Shown in pieces: positions 47,004-61,075 of a stretch of 64,000 nucleotides of DNA; within the stretch, counting starts at the first letter, position 1, and each line of letters begins with the position of its first letter. Made by a program: the position numbers and the translations under genes. The DNA is from Pampus argenteus (lineage: Eukaryota > Chordata > Actinopteri > Scombriformes > Stromateidae), in assembly GCA_036937835.1 (NCBI GenBank), contig CM072870.1, forward strand, positions 2,046,001-2,110,000. Direction: 5' to 3'. Below the pieces are notes generated by a model that saw nothing but the letters and a program-made list of their open reading frames with translations, did not search any database and had not been told where the DNA came from.

Positions 47004-50000
47004 TTGTTGATGGCAAACATGGTTTTGATTGAAAATATTGCTCCTTGTTTAAGAAAAACTGTAGTTGTCAGTTTTGGCCTGAGAGAAAGCTATTTTTACA
47101 AATGTTACAGTAAAAGCTGCAGGAAGCTCTCAGAAGTGAGTTTTTTGCTTCTAATCATTAGAAATCAGTTACTTGTTGATGGCAAACATGGTTTTGATTG
47201 AAAATATTGCTCCTTGTTTAAGAAAAACTGTAGTTGTCAGTTTTGGCCTTCTCTCGCTGAGAGAAAGCTATTTTTACAAATGTTACAGTAAAAGCTGCAG
47301 GAAGTTCTCAGAAGTGAGTTTTTTGGTCCTAATCATTAGAAATTAGTTACTTGTTGATGGCAAACATGGTTTTGATTGAAAATATTGCTCCTTGTTTAAG
47401 AAAAACTGTAGTTGTCAGTTTTGGCCTGAGAGAAAGCTATTTTTACAAATGTTACAATAAAAGCTGCAGGAAGCTCTCAGAAGTGAGTTTTTTGGTCCTA
47501 ATTATTAGAAATCAGTTACTTGTTGATGGCAAACATGGTTTTGATTGAAAATATTGCTCCTTGTTTAAGAAAAACTGTAGTTGTCAGTTTTGGCCTGAGA
47601 GAAAGTTATTTTTACAAATGTTACAGTAAAAGCTGCAGGAAGCTCTCAGAAGTGAGTTTTTTGGTCCTAATCATTAGAAGTCAGTTACTTGTTGATGGCA
47701 AACATGGTTTTGATTGAAAATATTGCTCCTTGTTTAAGAAAAACTGTAGTTGTCAGTTTTGGCCTGAGAGAAAGTTATTTTTACAAATATTACAGTAAAA
47801 GCTGCAGGAAGCTCTCAGAAGTGAGTTTTTTGGTCCTAATCATTAGAAATCAGTTACTTGTTGATGGCAAACGTGGTTTTGATTGAAAATATTGCTCCTT
47901 GTTTAATAAAAACTGTAGTTGTCAGTTTTGGCCTGAGAGAAAGCTATTTTTACAAATGTTACAGTAAAGGCTGCAGGAAGCTCTCAGAAGTGAGTTTTTT
48001 GGTCCTAATCATTAGAAGTCAGTTACTTGTTGATGGCAAACATGGTTTTGATTGAAAATATTGCTCCTTGTTTAAGAAAAACTGTAGTTGTCAGTTTTGG
48101 CCTGAGAGAAAGCTATTTTTACAAATGTTACAGTAAAAGCTGCAGGAAGCTCTCAGAAGTGAGTTTTTGGTCCTAATCATTAGAAATCACATACTCGTTG
48201 ATGGCAAACATGGTTTTGATTAAATATATTGCTCCTTGTTTAAGAAAAACTGTAGTTGTCAGTTTTGGCCTGAGACAAAGCTATTTTTTACAAATGTTAC
48301 AGTAAAAGCTGCAGGAAGCTCTCAGAAGTGAGTTTTTTGGTCCTAATCATTAGAAATCAGTTACTTGTTGATGGCAAACATGGTTTTGATTGAAAATATT
48401 GCTCCTTGCTTAAGAAAAACTGAAGTTGTCAGTTTTGGCCTGAGAGAAAGCTATTTTTACAAATGTTACAGTAAAAGCTGCAGGAAGCTCTCAGAAGTGA
48501 GTTTTTTGCTTCTAATCATTAGAAATCAGTTACTTGTTGATGGCAAACATGGTTTTGATTGAAAATATTGCTCCTTGTTTAAGAAAAACTGTAGTTGTCA
48601 GTTTTGGGCTTCTCTCGCCGAGAGAAAGCTATTTTTACAAATGTTACAGTAAAAGCTGCAGGAAGCTCTCAGAAGTGAGTTTTTTGCTCCTAATCATTAG
48701 AAATCAGTTACTTGTTGATGGCAAACGTGGTTTTGATTGAAAATATTGCTCCTTGTTTAAGAAAAACTGTAGTTGTCAGTTTTGGCCTGAGAGAAAGCTA
48801 TTTTTACAAATGTTACAGTAAAGGCTGCAGGAAGCTCTCAGAAGTGAGTTTTTTGGTCCTAATCATTAGAAGTCAGTTACTTGTTGATGGCAAACATGGT
48901 TTTGATTGAAAATATTGCTCCTTGTTTAAGAAAAACTGTAGTTGTCAGTTTTGGCCTGAGAGAAAGCTATTTTTACAAATGTTACAGTAAAAGCTGCAGG
49001 AAGCTCTCAGAAGTGAGTTTTTGGTCCTAATCATTAGAAATCACATACTCGTTGAAGGCAAACATGGTTTTGATTAAATATATTGCTCCTTGTTTAAGAA
49101 AAACTGTAGTTGTCAGTTTTGGCCTGAGACAAAGCTATTTTTTACAAATGTTACAGTAAAAGCTGCAGGAAGCTCTCAGAAGTGAGTTTTTTGGTCCTAA
49201 TCATTAGAAATCAGTTACTTGTTGATGGCAAACATGGTTTTGATTGAAAATATTGCTCCTTGCTTAAGAAAAACTGAAGTTGTCAGTTTTGGCCTGAGAG
49301 AAAGCTATTTTTACAAATGTTACAGTAAAAGCTGCAGGAAGCTCTCAGAAGTGAGTTTTTTGCTTCTAATCATTAGAAATCAGTTACTTGTTGATGGCAA
49401 ACATGGTTTTGATTGAAAATATTGCTCCTTGTTTAAGAAAAACTGTAGTTGTCAGTTTTGGCCTGAGAGAAAGCTATTTTTACAAATGTTACAGTAAAAG
49501 CTGCAGGAAGCTCTCAGAAGTGAGTTTTTTGCTTCTAATCATTAGAAATCAGTTACTTGTTGATGGCAAACATGGTTTTGATTGAAAATATTGCTCCTTG
49601 TTTAAGAAAAACTGTAGTTGTCAGTTTTGGCCTTCTCTCGCTGAGAGAAAGCTATTTTTACAAATGTTACAGTAAAAGCTGCAGGAAGTTCTCAGAAGTG
49701 AGTTTTTTGGTCCTAATCATTAGAAATTAGTTACTTGTTGATGACAAACATGGTTTTGATTGAAAATATTGCTCCTTGTTTAAGAAAAACTGTAGTTGTC
49801 AGTTTTGGCCTGAGAGAAAGCTATTTTTACAAATGTTACAATAAAAGCTGCAGGAAGCTCTCAGAAGTGAGTTTTTTGGTCCTAATTATTAGAAATCAGT
49901 TACTTGTTGATGGCAAACATGGTTTTGATTGAAAATATTGCTCCTTGTTTAAGAAAAACTGTAGTTGTCAGTTTTGGCCTGAGAGAAAGTTATTTTTACA

Positions 50001-51771
50001 AATGTTACAGTAAAAGCTGCAGGAAGCTCTCAGAAGTGAGTTTTTTGGTCCTAATCATTAGAAGTCAGTTACTTGTTGATGGCAAACATGGTTTTGATTG
50101 AAAATATTGCTCCTTGTTTAAGAAAAACTGTAGTTGTCAGTTTTGGCCTGAGAGAAAGTTATTTTTACAAATATTACAGTAAAAGCTGCAGGAAGCTCTC
50201 AGAAGTGAGTTTTTTGGTCCTAATCATTAGAAATCAGTTACTTGTTGATGGCAAACGTGGTTTTGATTGAAAATATTGCTCCTTGTTTAATAAAAACTGT
50301 AGTTGTCAGTTTTGGCCTGAGAGAAAGCTATTTTTACAAATGTTACAGTAAAGGCTGCAGGAAGCTCTCAGAAGTGAGTTTTTTGGTCCTAATCATTAGA
50401 AGTCAGTTACTTGTTGATGGCAAACATGGTTTTGATTGAAAATATTGCTCCTTGTTTAAGAAAAACTGTAGTTGTCAGTTTTGGCCTGAGAGAAAGCTAT
50501 TTTTACAAATGTTACAGTAAAAGCTGCAGGAAGCTCTCAGAAGTGAGTTTTTGGTCCTAATCATTAGAAATCACATACTCGTTGATGGCAAACATGGTTT
50601 TGATTAAATATATTGCTCCTTGTTTAAGAAAAACTGTAGTTGTCAGTTTTGGCCTGAGACAAAGCTATTTTTTACAAATGTTACAGTAAAAGCTGCAGGA
50701 AGCTCTCAGAAGTGAGTTTTTTGGTCCTAATCATTAGAAATCAGTTACTTGTTGATGGCAAACATGGTTTTGATTGAAAATATTGCTCCTTGCTTAAGAA
50801 AAACTGAAGTTGTCAGTTTTGGCCTGAGAGAAAGCTATTTTTACAAATGTTACAGTAAAAGCTGCAGGAAGCTCTCAGAAGTGAGTTTTTTGCTTCTAAT
50901 CATTAGAAATCAGTTACTTGTTGATGGCAAACATGGTTTTGATTGAAAATATTGCTCCTTGTTTAAGAAAAACTGTAGTTGTCAGTTTTGGGCTTCTCTC
51001 GCCGAGAGAAAGCTATTTTTACAAATGTTACAGTAAAAGCTGCAGGAAGCTCTCAGAAGTGAGTTTTTTGCTCCTAATCATTAGAAATCAGTTACTTGTT
51101 GATGGCAAACGTGGTTTTGATTGAAAATATTGCTCCTTGTTTAAGAAAAACTGTAGTTGTCAGTTTTGGCCTGAGAGAAAGCTATTTTTACAAATGTTAC
51201 AGTAAAGGCTGCAGGAAGCTCTCAGAAGTGAGTTTTTTGGTCCTAATCATTAGAAGTCAGTTACTTGTTGATGGCAAACATGGTTTTGATTGAAAATATT
51301 GCTCCTTGTTTAAGAAAAACTGTAGTTGTCAGTTTTGGCCTGAGAGAAAGCTATTTTTACAAATGTTACAGTAAAAGCTGCAGGAAGCTCTCAGAAGTGA
51401 GTTTTTGGTCCTAATCATTAGAAATCACATACTCGTTGATGGCAAACATGGTTTTGATTAAATATATTGCTCCTTGTTTAAGAAAAACTGTAGTTGTCAG
51501 TTTTGGCCTGAGACAAAGCTATTTTTTACAAATGTTACAGTAAAAGCTGCAGGAAGCTCTCAGAAGTGAGTTTTTTGGTCCTAATCATTAGAAATCAGTT
51601 ACTTGTTGATGGCAAACATGGTTTTGATTGAAAATATTGCTCCTTGCTTAAGAAAAACTGAAGTTGTCAGTTTTGGCCTGAGAGAAAGCTATTTTTACAA
51701 ATGTTACAGTAAAAGCTGCAGGAAGCTCTCAGAAGTGAGTTTTTTGCTTCTAATCATTAGAAATCAGTTAC
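47004..51771 (+). repeat. Two complete 14-mer HOR units (2 x 2,384 bp)
   Basis: The order g-u-v-w-x-y-z-A-B-C-y-z-A-B occupies 47,004-49,387 and 49,388-51,771. First-unit starts are 47,004, 47,173, 47,351, 47,520, 47,689, 47,858, 48,027, 48,195, 48,365, 48,534, 48,712, 48,881, 49,049 and 49,219. All monomers recur 2,384 bp later. Private changes include GTTGAAGGC at 49,056 and GATGACAAAC at 49,744. This is the cleanest statement of the domain 2 HOR. It is followed by C-d-e-f (51,772-52,466). Confidence 0.87.
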
Positions 51772-54674
51772 TTGTTGATGGCAAACATGGTTTTGATTGA
51801 AAATATTGCTCCTTGTTTAAGAAAAACTGTAGTTGTCAGTTTTGGGCTTCTCTCGCCGAGAGAAAGCTATTTTTACAAATGTTACAGTAAAAGCTGCAGG
51901 AAGCTCTCAGAAGTGAGTTTTTTGCTCCTAATCATTAGAAATCAGTTACTTGTTGATGGCAAACATGGTTTTGATTGAAAATATTGCTCCTTGTTTAAGA
52001 AAAACTGTAGTTGTCAGTTTTGGCCTGAGAGAAAGCTATTTTTACAAATGTTACAGTAAAGGCTGCAGGAAGCTCTCAGAAGTGAGTTTTTTGGTCCTAA
52101 TCATTAGAAGTCAGTTACTTGTTGATGGCAAACATGGTTTTGATTTAAAATATTGCTCCTTGTTTAAGAAAAACTGCAGTTGTCAGTTTTGGCCTGAGAG
52201 AAAGCTATTTTTTACATATGTTACAGTAAAAGCTGCAGGAAGCTCTCAGAAGTGAGTTTTTTGGTCCTAATCATTAGAAATCAGTTACTTGTTGATGGCA
52301 AACATGGTTTTGATTAAATATATTGCTCCTTGTTTAAGAAAAACTGTAGTTGTCAGTTTTGGCCTTCTCTCGCTGGGAGAAAGCTATTTTTACAAATGTT
52401 ACAGTAAAAGCTGCAGAAAGCCCTCTGAAGTGAGTTTTTTGGTCATATTCATTAGAAATTAGTTACTTGTTGATGGCAAACATGGTTTTGATTGAAAATA
52501 TTGCTCCTTGTTTAAGAAAAACTGTAGTTGTCAGTTTTGGCCTGAGAGAAAGCTATTTTTACAAATGTTACAGTAAAAGCTGCAGGAAGCTCTCAGAAGT
52601 GAGTTTTTTGCTTCTAATCATTAGAAATCAGTTACTTGTTGATGGCAAACATGGTTTTGATTGAAAATATTGCTCCTTGTTTAAGAAAAACTGTAGTTGT
52701 CAGTTTTGGCCTTCTCTCGCTGAGAGAAAGCTATTTTTACAAATGTTACAGTAAAAGCTGCAGGAAATTCTCAGAAGTGAGTTTTTTGGTCCTAATCATT
52801 AGAAATTAGTTACTTGTTGATGGCAAACATGGTTTTGATTGAAAATATTGCTCCTTGTTTAAGAAAAACTGTAGTTGTCAGTTTTGGCCTGAGAGAAAGC
52901 TATTTTTACAAATGTTACAATAAAAGCTGCAGGAAGCTCTCAGAAGTGAGTTTTTTGGTCCTAATTATTAGAAATCAGTTACTTGTTGATGGCAAACATG
53001 GTTTTGATTGAAAATATTGCTCCTTGTTTAAGAAAAACTGTAGTTGTCAGTTTTGGCCTGAGAGAAAGTTATTTTTACAAATGTTACAGTAAAAGCTGCA
53101 GGAAGCTCTCAGAAGTGAGTTTTTTGGTCCTAATCATTAGAAGTCAGTTACTTGTTGATGGCAAACATGGTTTTGATTGAAAATATTGCTCCTTGTTTAA
53201 GAAAAACTGTAGTTGTCAGTTTTGGCCTGAGAGAAAGTTATTTTTACATATATTACAGTAAAAGCTGCAGGAAGCTCTCAGAAGTGAGTTTTTTGGTCCT
53301 AATCATTAGAAATCAGTTACTTGTTGATGGCAAACGTGGTTTTGATTGAAAATATTGCTCCTTGTTTAAGAAAAACTGTAGTTGTCAGTTTTGGGCTGAG
53401 AGAAAGCTATTTTTACAAATGTTACAATAAAAGCTGCAGGAAGCTCTCAGAAGTGAGTTTTTTGGTCCTAATTATTAGAAATCAGTTACTTGTTGATGGC
53501 AAACATGGTTTTGATTGAAAATATTGCTCCTTGTTTAAGAAAAACTGTAGTTGTCAGTTTTGGCCTGAGAGAAAGTTATTTTTACAAATGTTACAGTAAA
53601 AGCTGCAGGAAGCTCTCAGAAGTGAGTTTTTTGGTCCTAATCATTAGAAGTCAGTTACTTGTTGATGGCAAACATGGTTTTGATTGAAAATATTGCTCCT
53701 TGTTTAAGAAAAACTGTAGTTGTCAGTTTTGGCCTGAGAGAAAGTTATTTTTACAAATATTACAGTAAAAGCTGCAGGAAGCTCTCAGAAGTGAGTTTTT
53801 TGGTCCTAATCATTAGAAATCAGTTACTTGTTGATGGCAAACGTGGTTTTGATTGAAAATATTGCTCCTTGTTTAAGAAAAACTGTAGTTGTCAGTTTTG
53901 GCCTGAGAGAAAGCTATTTTTACAAATGTTACAGTAAAGGCTGCAGGAAGCTCTCAGAAGTGAGTTTTTTGGTCCTAATCATTAGAAGTCAGTTACTTGT
54001 TGATGGCAAACATGGTTTTGATTGAAAATATTGCTCCTTGTTTAAGAAAAACTGTAGTTGTCAGTTTTGGCCTGAGAGAAAGCTATTTTTTACAAATGTT
54101 ACAGTAAAAGCTGCAGGAAGCTCTCAGAAGTGAGTTTTTGGTCCTAATCATTAGAAATCACATACTCGTTGATGGCAAACATGGTTTTGATTAAATATAT
54201 TGCTCCTTGTTTAAGAAAAACTGTAGTTGTCAGTTTTGGCCTGAGACAAAGCTATTTTTTACAAATGTTACAGTAAAAGCTGCAGGAAGCTCTCAGAAGT
54301 GAGTTTTTTGGTCCTAATCATTAGAAATCAGTTACTTGTTGATGGCAAACATGGTTTTGATTGAAAATATTGCTCCTTGCTTAAGAAAAACTGAAGTTGT
54401 CAGTTTTGGCCTGAGAGAAAGCTATTTTTACAAATGTTACAGTAAAGGCTGCAGGAAGCTCTCAGAAGTGAGTTTTTTGGTCCTAATCATTAGAAATCAG
54501 TTACTTGTTGATGGCAAACATGGTCTTGATTGAAAATATTGCTCCTTGTTTAAGAAAAACTGTAGTTGTCAGTTTTGGCCTGAGACAAAGCTATTTTTTA
54601 CAAATGTTACAGTAAAAGCTGCAGGAAGCTCTCAGAAGTGAGTTTTTTGGTCCTAATCATTAGAAATCAGTTAC

Positions 54675-57600
54675 TTGTTGATGGCAAACATGGTTTTGAT
54701 TGAAAATATTGCTCCTTGTTTAAAAAAAACTATAGTTGTCAGTTTTGGGCTTCTCACGCCGAGAGAAAGCTATTTTTACAAATGTTACAGTAAAAGCTGC
54801 AGGAAGCTCTCAGAAGTGAGTTTTTTGCTCCTAATCATTAGAAATCAGTTACTTGTTGATGGCAAACATGGTTTTGATTGAAAATATTGCTCCTTGTTTA
54901 AGAAAAACTGTAGTTGTCAGTTTTGGCCTTCTCTCGCTAAGGGGAAAGCTATTTTTACAAATGTTACAGTAAAAGCTGCAGAAAGCCCTCTGAAGTGAGT
55001 TTTTTGGTCATATTCATTAGAAATTAGTTACTTGTTGATGGAAAACATGGTTTTGATTGAAAATATTGCTCCTTGTTTAAGAAAAACTGTAGTTGTCAGT
55101 TTTGGCCTGAGAGAAAACTATTTTTACAAATGTTACAGTAAAAGCTGCAGGAAGCTCTCAGAAGTGAGTTTTTTGCTCCTAATCATTAGAAATCAGTTAC
55201 TTGTTGATGGCAAACATGGTTTTGATTGAAAATATTGCTCCTTGTTTAAGAAAAACTGTAGTTGTCAGTTTTGGCCTTCTCTCGCTAAGGGGAAAGCTAT
55301 TTTTACAAATGTTACAGTAAAAGCTGCAGAAAGCCCTCTGAAGTGAGTTTTTTGGTCATATTCATTAGAAATTAGTTACTTGTTGATGGCAAACATGGTT
55401 TTGATTGAAAATATTGCTCCTTGTTTAAGAAAAACTGTAGTTGTCAGTTTTGGCCTGAGAGAAAGCTATTTTTACAAATGTTACAGTAAAAGCTGCAGGA
55501 AGCTCTCAGAAGTGAGTTTTTTGCTTCTAATCATTAGAAATCAGTTACTTGTTGATGGCAAAAGTGGTTTTGATTGAAAATATTGCTCCTTGTTTATGAA
55601 AAACTGTAGTTGTCAGTTTTGGGCTTCTCTCGCTGAGAGAAAGCTATTTTTTACAAATGTCACAGTAAAAGCTGCAGGAAGCTCTCAGAAGTGAGTTTTT
55701 TGCTTCTAATCATTAGAAATCAGTTACTTGTTGATGGCAAACATGGGTTTAATTTGAAAATATTGCTCCTTGTTTGAGAAAAACTATAGTTGTCAGTTTT
55801 GGCCTTCTCTCGCCAAGAGAAAGCTGTTTTTACAAATGTTACAATAAAAGCTGCAGGAAGCTCTCAGAAGTGAGTTTTTTGCTCCTAATCATTAGAAATC
55901 AGTTACTTGTTGATGGCAAACATGGTTTTGATTGAAAATATTGCTCCTTGTTTAAGAAAAACTGTAGTTGTCAGTTTTGGGCTTCTCTCGCCGAGAGTAA
56001 GCTATTTTTACAAATGCTACAGTAAAAGCTGCAGGAAGCTCTCAGAAGTGAGTTTTTTTTGCTTCTAATCATTAGAAATCAGTTACTTGTTGATGGCAAA
56101 CATGGTTTTGATTGAAAATATTGCTCCTTGTTTAAGAAAAACTGTAGTTGTCAGTTTTGGGCTTCTCTCGCTGAGAGAAAGCTATTTTTACAAATGTTAC
56201 AGTAAAAGCTGCAGGAAGCTCTCAGAAGTGAGTTTTTTGGTCCTAATCATTAGAAATTAGTTACTTGTTGATGGCAAACATGGTTTTGATTGAAAATATT
56301 GCTCCTTGTTTAAGAAAAACTGTAGTTGTCAGTTTTGGCCTGAGAGAAAGCTATTTTTACAAATGTTACAGTAAAAGCTGCAGGAAGCTCTCAGAAGTGA
56401 GTTTTTTGCTTCTAATCATTAGAAATCAGTTACTTGTTGATGGCAAAAATGGTTTTGATTCAAAATATTGCTCCTTGTTTCAGAAAAACTGTAGTTGTCA
56501 GTTTTGGGCTTCTCTCGCTGAGAGAAAGCTATTTTTACAAATGTCACAGTAAAAGCTGCAGGAAGCTCTAAGAAGGGAGATTTTTGATCCTAATCATTAG
56601 AAATTAGTTACTTGTTGATGGCAAACATGGTTTTGATTCAAAATATTGCTCCTTGTTTCAGAAAAACTGTAGTTGTCAGTTTTGGGCTGAGAGAAAGCTA
56701 TTTTTACAAATGTTACAGTAAAAGCTGCAGGAAGCTCTCAGAAGTGAGTTTTTTGCTTCTAATCATTAGAAATCAGTTACTTGTTGATGGCAAAAGTGGT
56801 TTTGATTGAAAATATTGCTCCTTGTTTATGAAAAACTGTAGTTGTCAGTTTTGGGCTTCTCTCGCTGAGAGAAAGCTATTTTTTACAAATGTCACAGTAA
56901 AAGCTGCAGGAAGCTCTCAGAAGTGAGTTTTTTGCTTCTAATCATTAGAAATCAGTTACTTGTTGATGGCAAACATGGGTTTAATTTGAAAATATTGCTC
57001 CTTGTTTGAGAAAAACTATAGTTGTCAGTTTTGGCCTTCTCTCGCCAAGAGAAAGCTGTTTTTACAAATGTTACAATAAAAGCTGCAGGAAGCTCTCAGA
57101 AGTGAGTTTTTTGCTCCTAATCATTAGAAATCAGTTACTTGTTGATGGCAAACATGGTTTTGATTGAAAATATTGCTCCTTGTTTAAGAAAAACTGTAGT
57201 TGTCAGTTTTGGCCTTCTCTCGCTAAGGGGAAAGCTATTTTTACAAATGTTACAGTAAAAGCTGCAGAAAGCCCTCTGAAGTGAGTTTTTTGGTCATATT
57301 CATTAGAAATTAGTTATTTGTTGATGGCAAACATGGTTTTGATTGAAAATATTGCTCCTTGTTTAAGAAAAACTGTAGTTGTCAGTTTTGGCCTGAGAGA
57401 AAGCTATTTTTACAAATGTTACAGTAAAGGCTGCAGGAAGCTCTCAGAAGTGAGTTTTTTGCTCCTAATCATTAGAAATCAGTTACTTGTTGATGGCAAA
57501 CATGGTTTTGATTGAAAATATTGCTCCTTTTTTAAGAAAAACTATAGTTGTCAGTTTTGGGCTTCTCTCGCCGAGAGAAAGCTATTTTTACAAATGTTAC

Positions 57601-58198
57601 AGTAAAAGCTGCAGGAAGCTTTCAGAAGTGAGTTTTTTGCTTCTAATCATTAGAAATCAGTTACTTGTTGATGGCAAACATGGGTTTAATTTGAAAATAT
57701 TGCTCCTTGTTTGAGAAAAACTACAGTTGTCAGTTTTGGCCTTCTCTCGCCAAGAGAAAGCTGTTTTTACAAATGTTACAATAAAAGCTGCAGGAAGCTC
57801 TCAGAAGTGAGTTTTTTGCTCATAATCATTAGAAATCAGTTACTTGTTGATGGCAAACATGGTTTTGATTGAAAATATTGCTCCTTGTTTAAGAAAAACT
57901 GTAGTTGTCAGTTTTGGGCTTCTCTCGCCGAGAGAAAGCTATTTTTACAAATGCTACAGTAAAAGCTGCAGGAAGCTCTCAGAAGTGAGTTTTTTGCTTC
58001 TAATCATTAGAAATCAGTTACTTGTTGATGGCAAACATGGTTTTGATTGAAAATTTGCTCCTTGTTTAAGAAAAACTGTAGTTCTCAGTTTTGGCCTTCT
58101 CTCGCTGAGAGAAAGCTATTTTTACAAATGTTACAGTAAAAGCTGCAGGAAGTTCTCTGAAGTGAGTTTTTTGGTCCTAATCATTAGAAATTAGTTAC
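54675..58198 (+). repeat. Long-rich block, copy 2
   Basis: This matches 40,577-44,269 monomer by monomer, except that the two short units at 41,282 and 41,451 are represented by one at 55,380, which accounts for a 169-bp step in offset. The 55,380 unit has the AGAAAGCTAT of the second copy-1 unit, so it reads as a fusion of the two. The T tract in the monomer at 55,907 is 8 long (7 in copy 1). The divergent marker monomer is at 56,434-56,611. Confidence 0.83.
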
Positions 58199-59547
58199 TT
58201 GTTGATGGCAAACATGGTTTTGATTGAAAATATTGCTCCTTGTTTAAGAAAAACTGTAGTTGTCAGTTTTGGCCTGAGAGAAAGCTATTTTTACAAATGT
58301 TACAGTAAAAGCTGCAGGAAGCTCTCAGAAGTGAGTTTTTTGGTCCTAATTATTAGAAATCAGTTACTTGTTGATGGCAAACATGGTTTTGATTGAAAAT
58401 ATTGCTCCTTGTTTAAGAAAAACTGTAGTTGTCAGTTTTGGCCTGAGAGAAAGTTATTTTTACAAATGTTACAGTAAAAGCTGCAGGAAGCTCTCAGAAA
58501 TGATTTTTTTGGTCCTAATCATTAGAAATCAGTTACTTGTTGATGGCAAACGTGGTTTTGATTGAAAATATTGCTCCTTGTTTAAGAAAAACTGTAGTTG
58601 TCAGTTTTGGCCTGAGAGAAAGCTATTTTTACAAATGTTACAGTAAAGGCTGCAGGAAGCTCTCAGAAGTGAGTTTTTTGGTCCTAATCATTAGAAGTCA
58701 GTTACTTGTTGATGGCAAACATGGTTTTGATTGAAAATATTGCTCCTTGTTTAAGAAAAACTGTAGTTGTCAGTTTTGGCCTGAGAGAAAGCTATTTTTA
58801 CAAATGTTACAGTAAAAGCTGAAGGAAGCTCTCAGAAGTGAGTTTTTTGGTCCTAATCATTAGAAATCACATACTTGTTGATGGCAAACATGGTTTTGAT
58901 TAAATATATTGCTCCTTGTTTAAGAAAAACTGTAGTTGTCAGTTTTGGCCTGAGACAAAGCTATTTTTTACAAATGTTACAGTAAAAGCTGCAGGAAGCT
59001 CTCAGAAGTGAGTTTTTTGGTCCTAATCATTAGAAATCAGTTACTTGTTGATGGCAAACATGGTTTTGATTGAAAATATTGCTCCTTGTTTAAGAAAAAC
59101 TGAAGTTGTCAGTTTTGGCCTGAGAGAAAGCTATTTTTACAAATGTTACAGTAAAGGCTGCAGGAAGCTCTCAGAAGTGAGTTTTTTGGTCCTAATCATT
59201 AGAAATCAGTTACTTGTTGATGGCAAACATGGTTTTGATTGAAAATATTGCTCCTTGTTTAAGAAAAACTGTAGTTGTCAGTTTTGGCCTGAGACAAAGC
59301 TATTTTTTACAAATGTTACAGTAAAAGCTGCAGGAAGCTCTCAGAAGTGAGTTTTTTGGTCCTAATCATTAGAAATCAGTTACTTGTTGATGGCAAACGT
59401 GGTTTTGATTGAAAATATTGCTCCTTGTTTAAGAAAAACTGTAGTTGTCAGTTTTGGCCTGAGAGAAAGCTATTTTTACAAATGTTACAGTAAAAGCTGC
59501 AGGAAGCTCTCAGAAGTGAGTTTTTTGGTCCTAATCATTAGAAATCA

Positions 59548-61075
59548 CATACTTGTTGATGGCAAACATGGTTTTGATTAAATATATTGCTCCTTGTTTA
59601 AGAAAAACTGAAGTTGTCAGTTTTGGCCTGAGAGAAAGCTATTTTTACAAATGTTACAGTAAAGGCTGCAGGAAGCTCTCAGAAGTGAGTTTTTTGGTCC
59701 TAATCATTAGAAATCAGTTACTTGTTGATGGCAAACATGGTTTTGATTGAAAATATTGCTCCTTGTTTAAGAAAAACTGTAGTTGTCAGTTTTGGCCTGA
59801 GACAAAGCTATTTTTTACAAATGTTACAGTAAAAGCTGCAGGAAGCTCTCAGAAGTGAGTTTTTTGGTCCTAATCATTAGAAATCAGTTACTTGTTGATG
59901 GCAAACGTGGTTTTGATTGAAAATAATGCTCCTTGTTTAAGAAAAACTGTAGTTGTCAGTTTTGGCCTGAGAGAAAGCTATTTTTTACAAATGTTACAGT
60001 AAAAGCTGCAGGAAGCTCTCAGAAGTGAGTTTTTTGGTCCTAATTATTAGAAATCAGTTACTTGTTGATGGCAAACATGGTTTTGATTGAAAATATTGCT
60101 CCTTGTTTAAGAAAAACTGTAGTTGTCAGTTTTGGCCTGAGAGAAAGTTATTTTTACAAATGTTACAGTAAAAGCTGCAGGAAGCTCTCAGAAGTGAGTT
60201 TTTTGGTCCTAATCATTCAAAATCAGTTACTTGTTGATGGCAAACGTGGTTTTGATTGAAAATATTGCTCCTTGTTTAAGAAAACTGTAGTTGTCAGTTT
60301 TGGCCTGAGAGAAAGCTATTTTTACAAATGTCACAGTAAAGGCTGCAGGAAGCTCTCAGAAGTGAGTTTTTTGGTCCTAATCATTAGAAGTCAGTTACTT
60401 GTTGATGGCAAACATGGTTTTGATTGAAAATATTGCTCCTTGTTTAAGAAAAACTGTAGTTGTCAGTTTTGGCCTGAGAGAAAGTTATTTTTACAAATAT
60501 TACAGTAAAAGCTGCAGGAAGCTCTCAGAAGTGAGTTTTTTGGTCCTAATCATTAGAAATCAGTTACTTGTTGATGGCAAACGTGGTTTTGATTGAAAAT
60601 ATTGCTCCTTGTTTAAGAAAAACTGTAGTTGTCAGTTTTGGCCTGAGAGAAAGCTATTTTTACAAATGTTACAGTAAAGGCTGCAGGAAGCTCTCAGAAG
60701 TGAGTTTTTTGGTCCTAATCATTAGAAGTCAGTTACTTGTTGATGGCAAACATGGTTTTGATTGAAAATATTGCTCCTTGTTTAAGAAAAACTGTAGTTG
60801 TCAGTTTTGGCCTGAGAGAAAGCTATTTTTACAAATGTTACAGTAAAAGCTGCAGGAAGCTCTCAGAAGTGAGTTTTTTGGTCCTAATCATTAGAAATCA
60901 CATACTTGTTGATGGCAAACATGGTTTTGATTAAATATATTGCTCCTTGTTTAAGAAAAACTGTAGTTGTCAGTTTTGGCCTGAGACAAAGCTATTTTTT
61001 ACAAATGTTACAGTAAAAGCTGCAGGAAGCTCTCAGAAGTGAGTTTTTTGGTCCTAATCATTAGAAATCAGTTAC
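59548..61075 (+). repeat. Mosaic junction between copies 2 and 3
   Basis: Starts are 59,553 (GATTAAATAT with CTGAAG and AAAGGCTGC, an A/B hybrid), 59,722 (GAGACAAAG), 59,892 (CAAACGTGG with private AAATAATGCTCC), 60,062 (w-like with private CATTCAAAATCAG), 60,231 (168 bp, one A fewer, ATGTCACAG), 60,399 (x), 60,568 (y), 60,737 (z) and 60,906 (A). The ATGTCACAG with AAAGGCTGC at 60,231 is otherwise the l signature of domain 1. Several private substitutions cluster here. Confidence 0.75.

Larger units (their letters stand above)
46826..59547 (+). repeat. Large segmental repeat, copy 2
   Basis: Second copy of 33,067-45,618. The match stops at 59,547: copy 1 continues AAATCAGTTAC while copy 2 reads AAATCACATAC. 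I noticed only a few single-base differences, for example C at 40,762 against T at 54,860, T at 44,728 against A at 58,657, C at 44,893 against A at 58,822, T at 35,297 against A at 49,056, and an extra T near 54,090. I did not align every base. The low divergence implies a recent duplication or ongoing homogenisation; a duplicated assembly path is an alternative. Confidence 0.85.
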
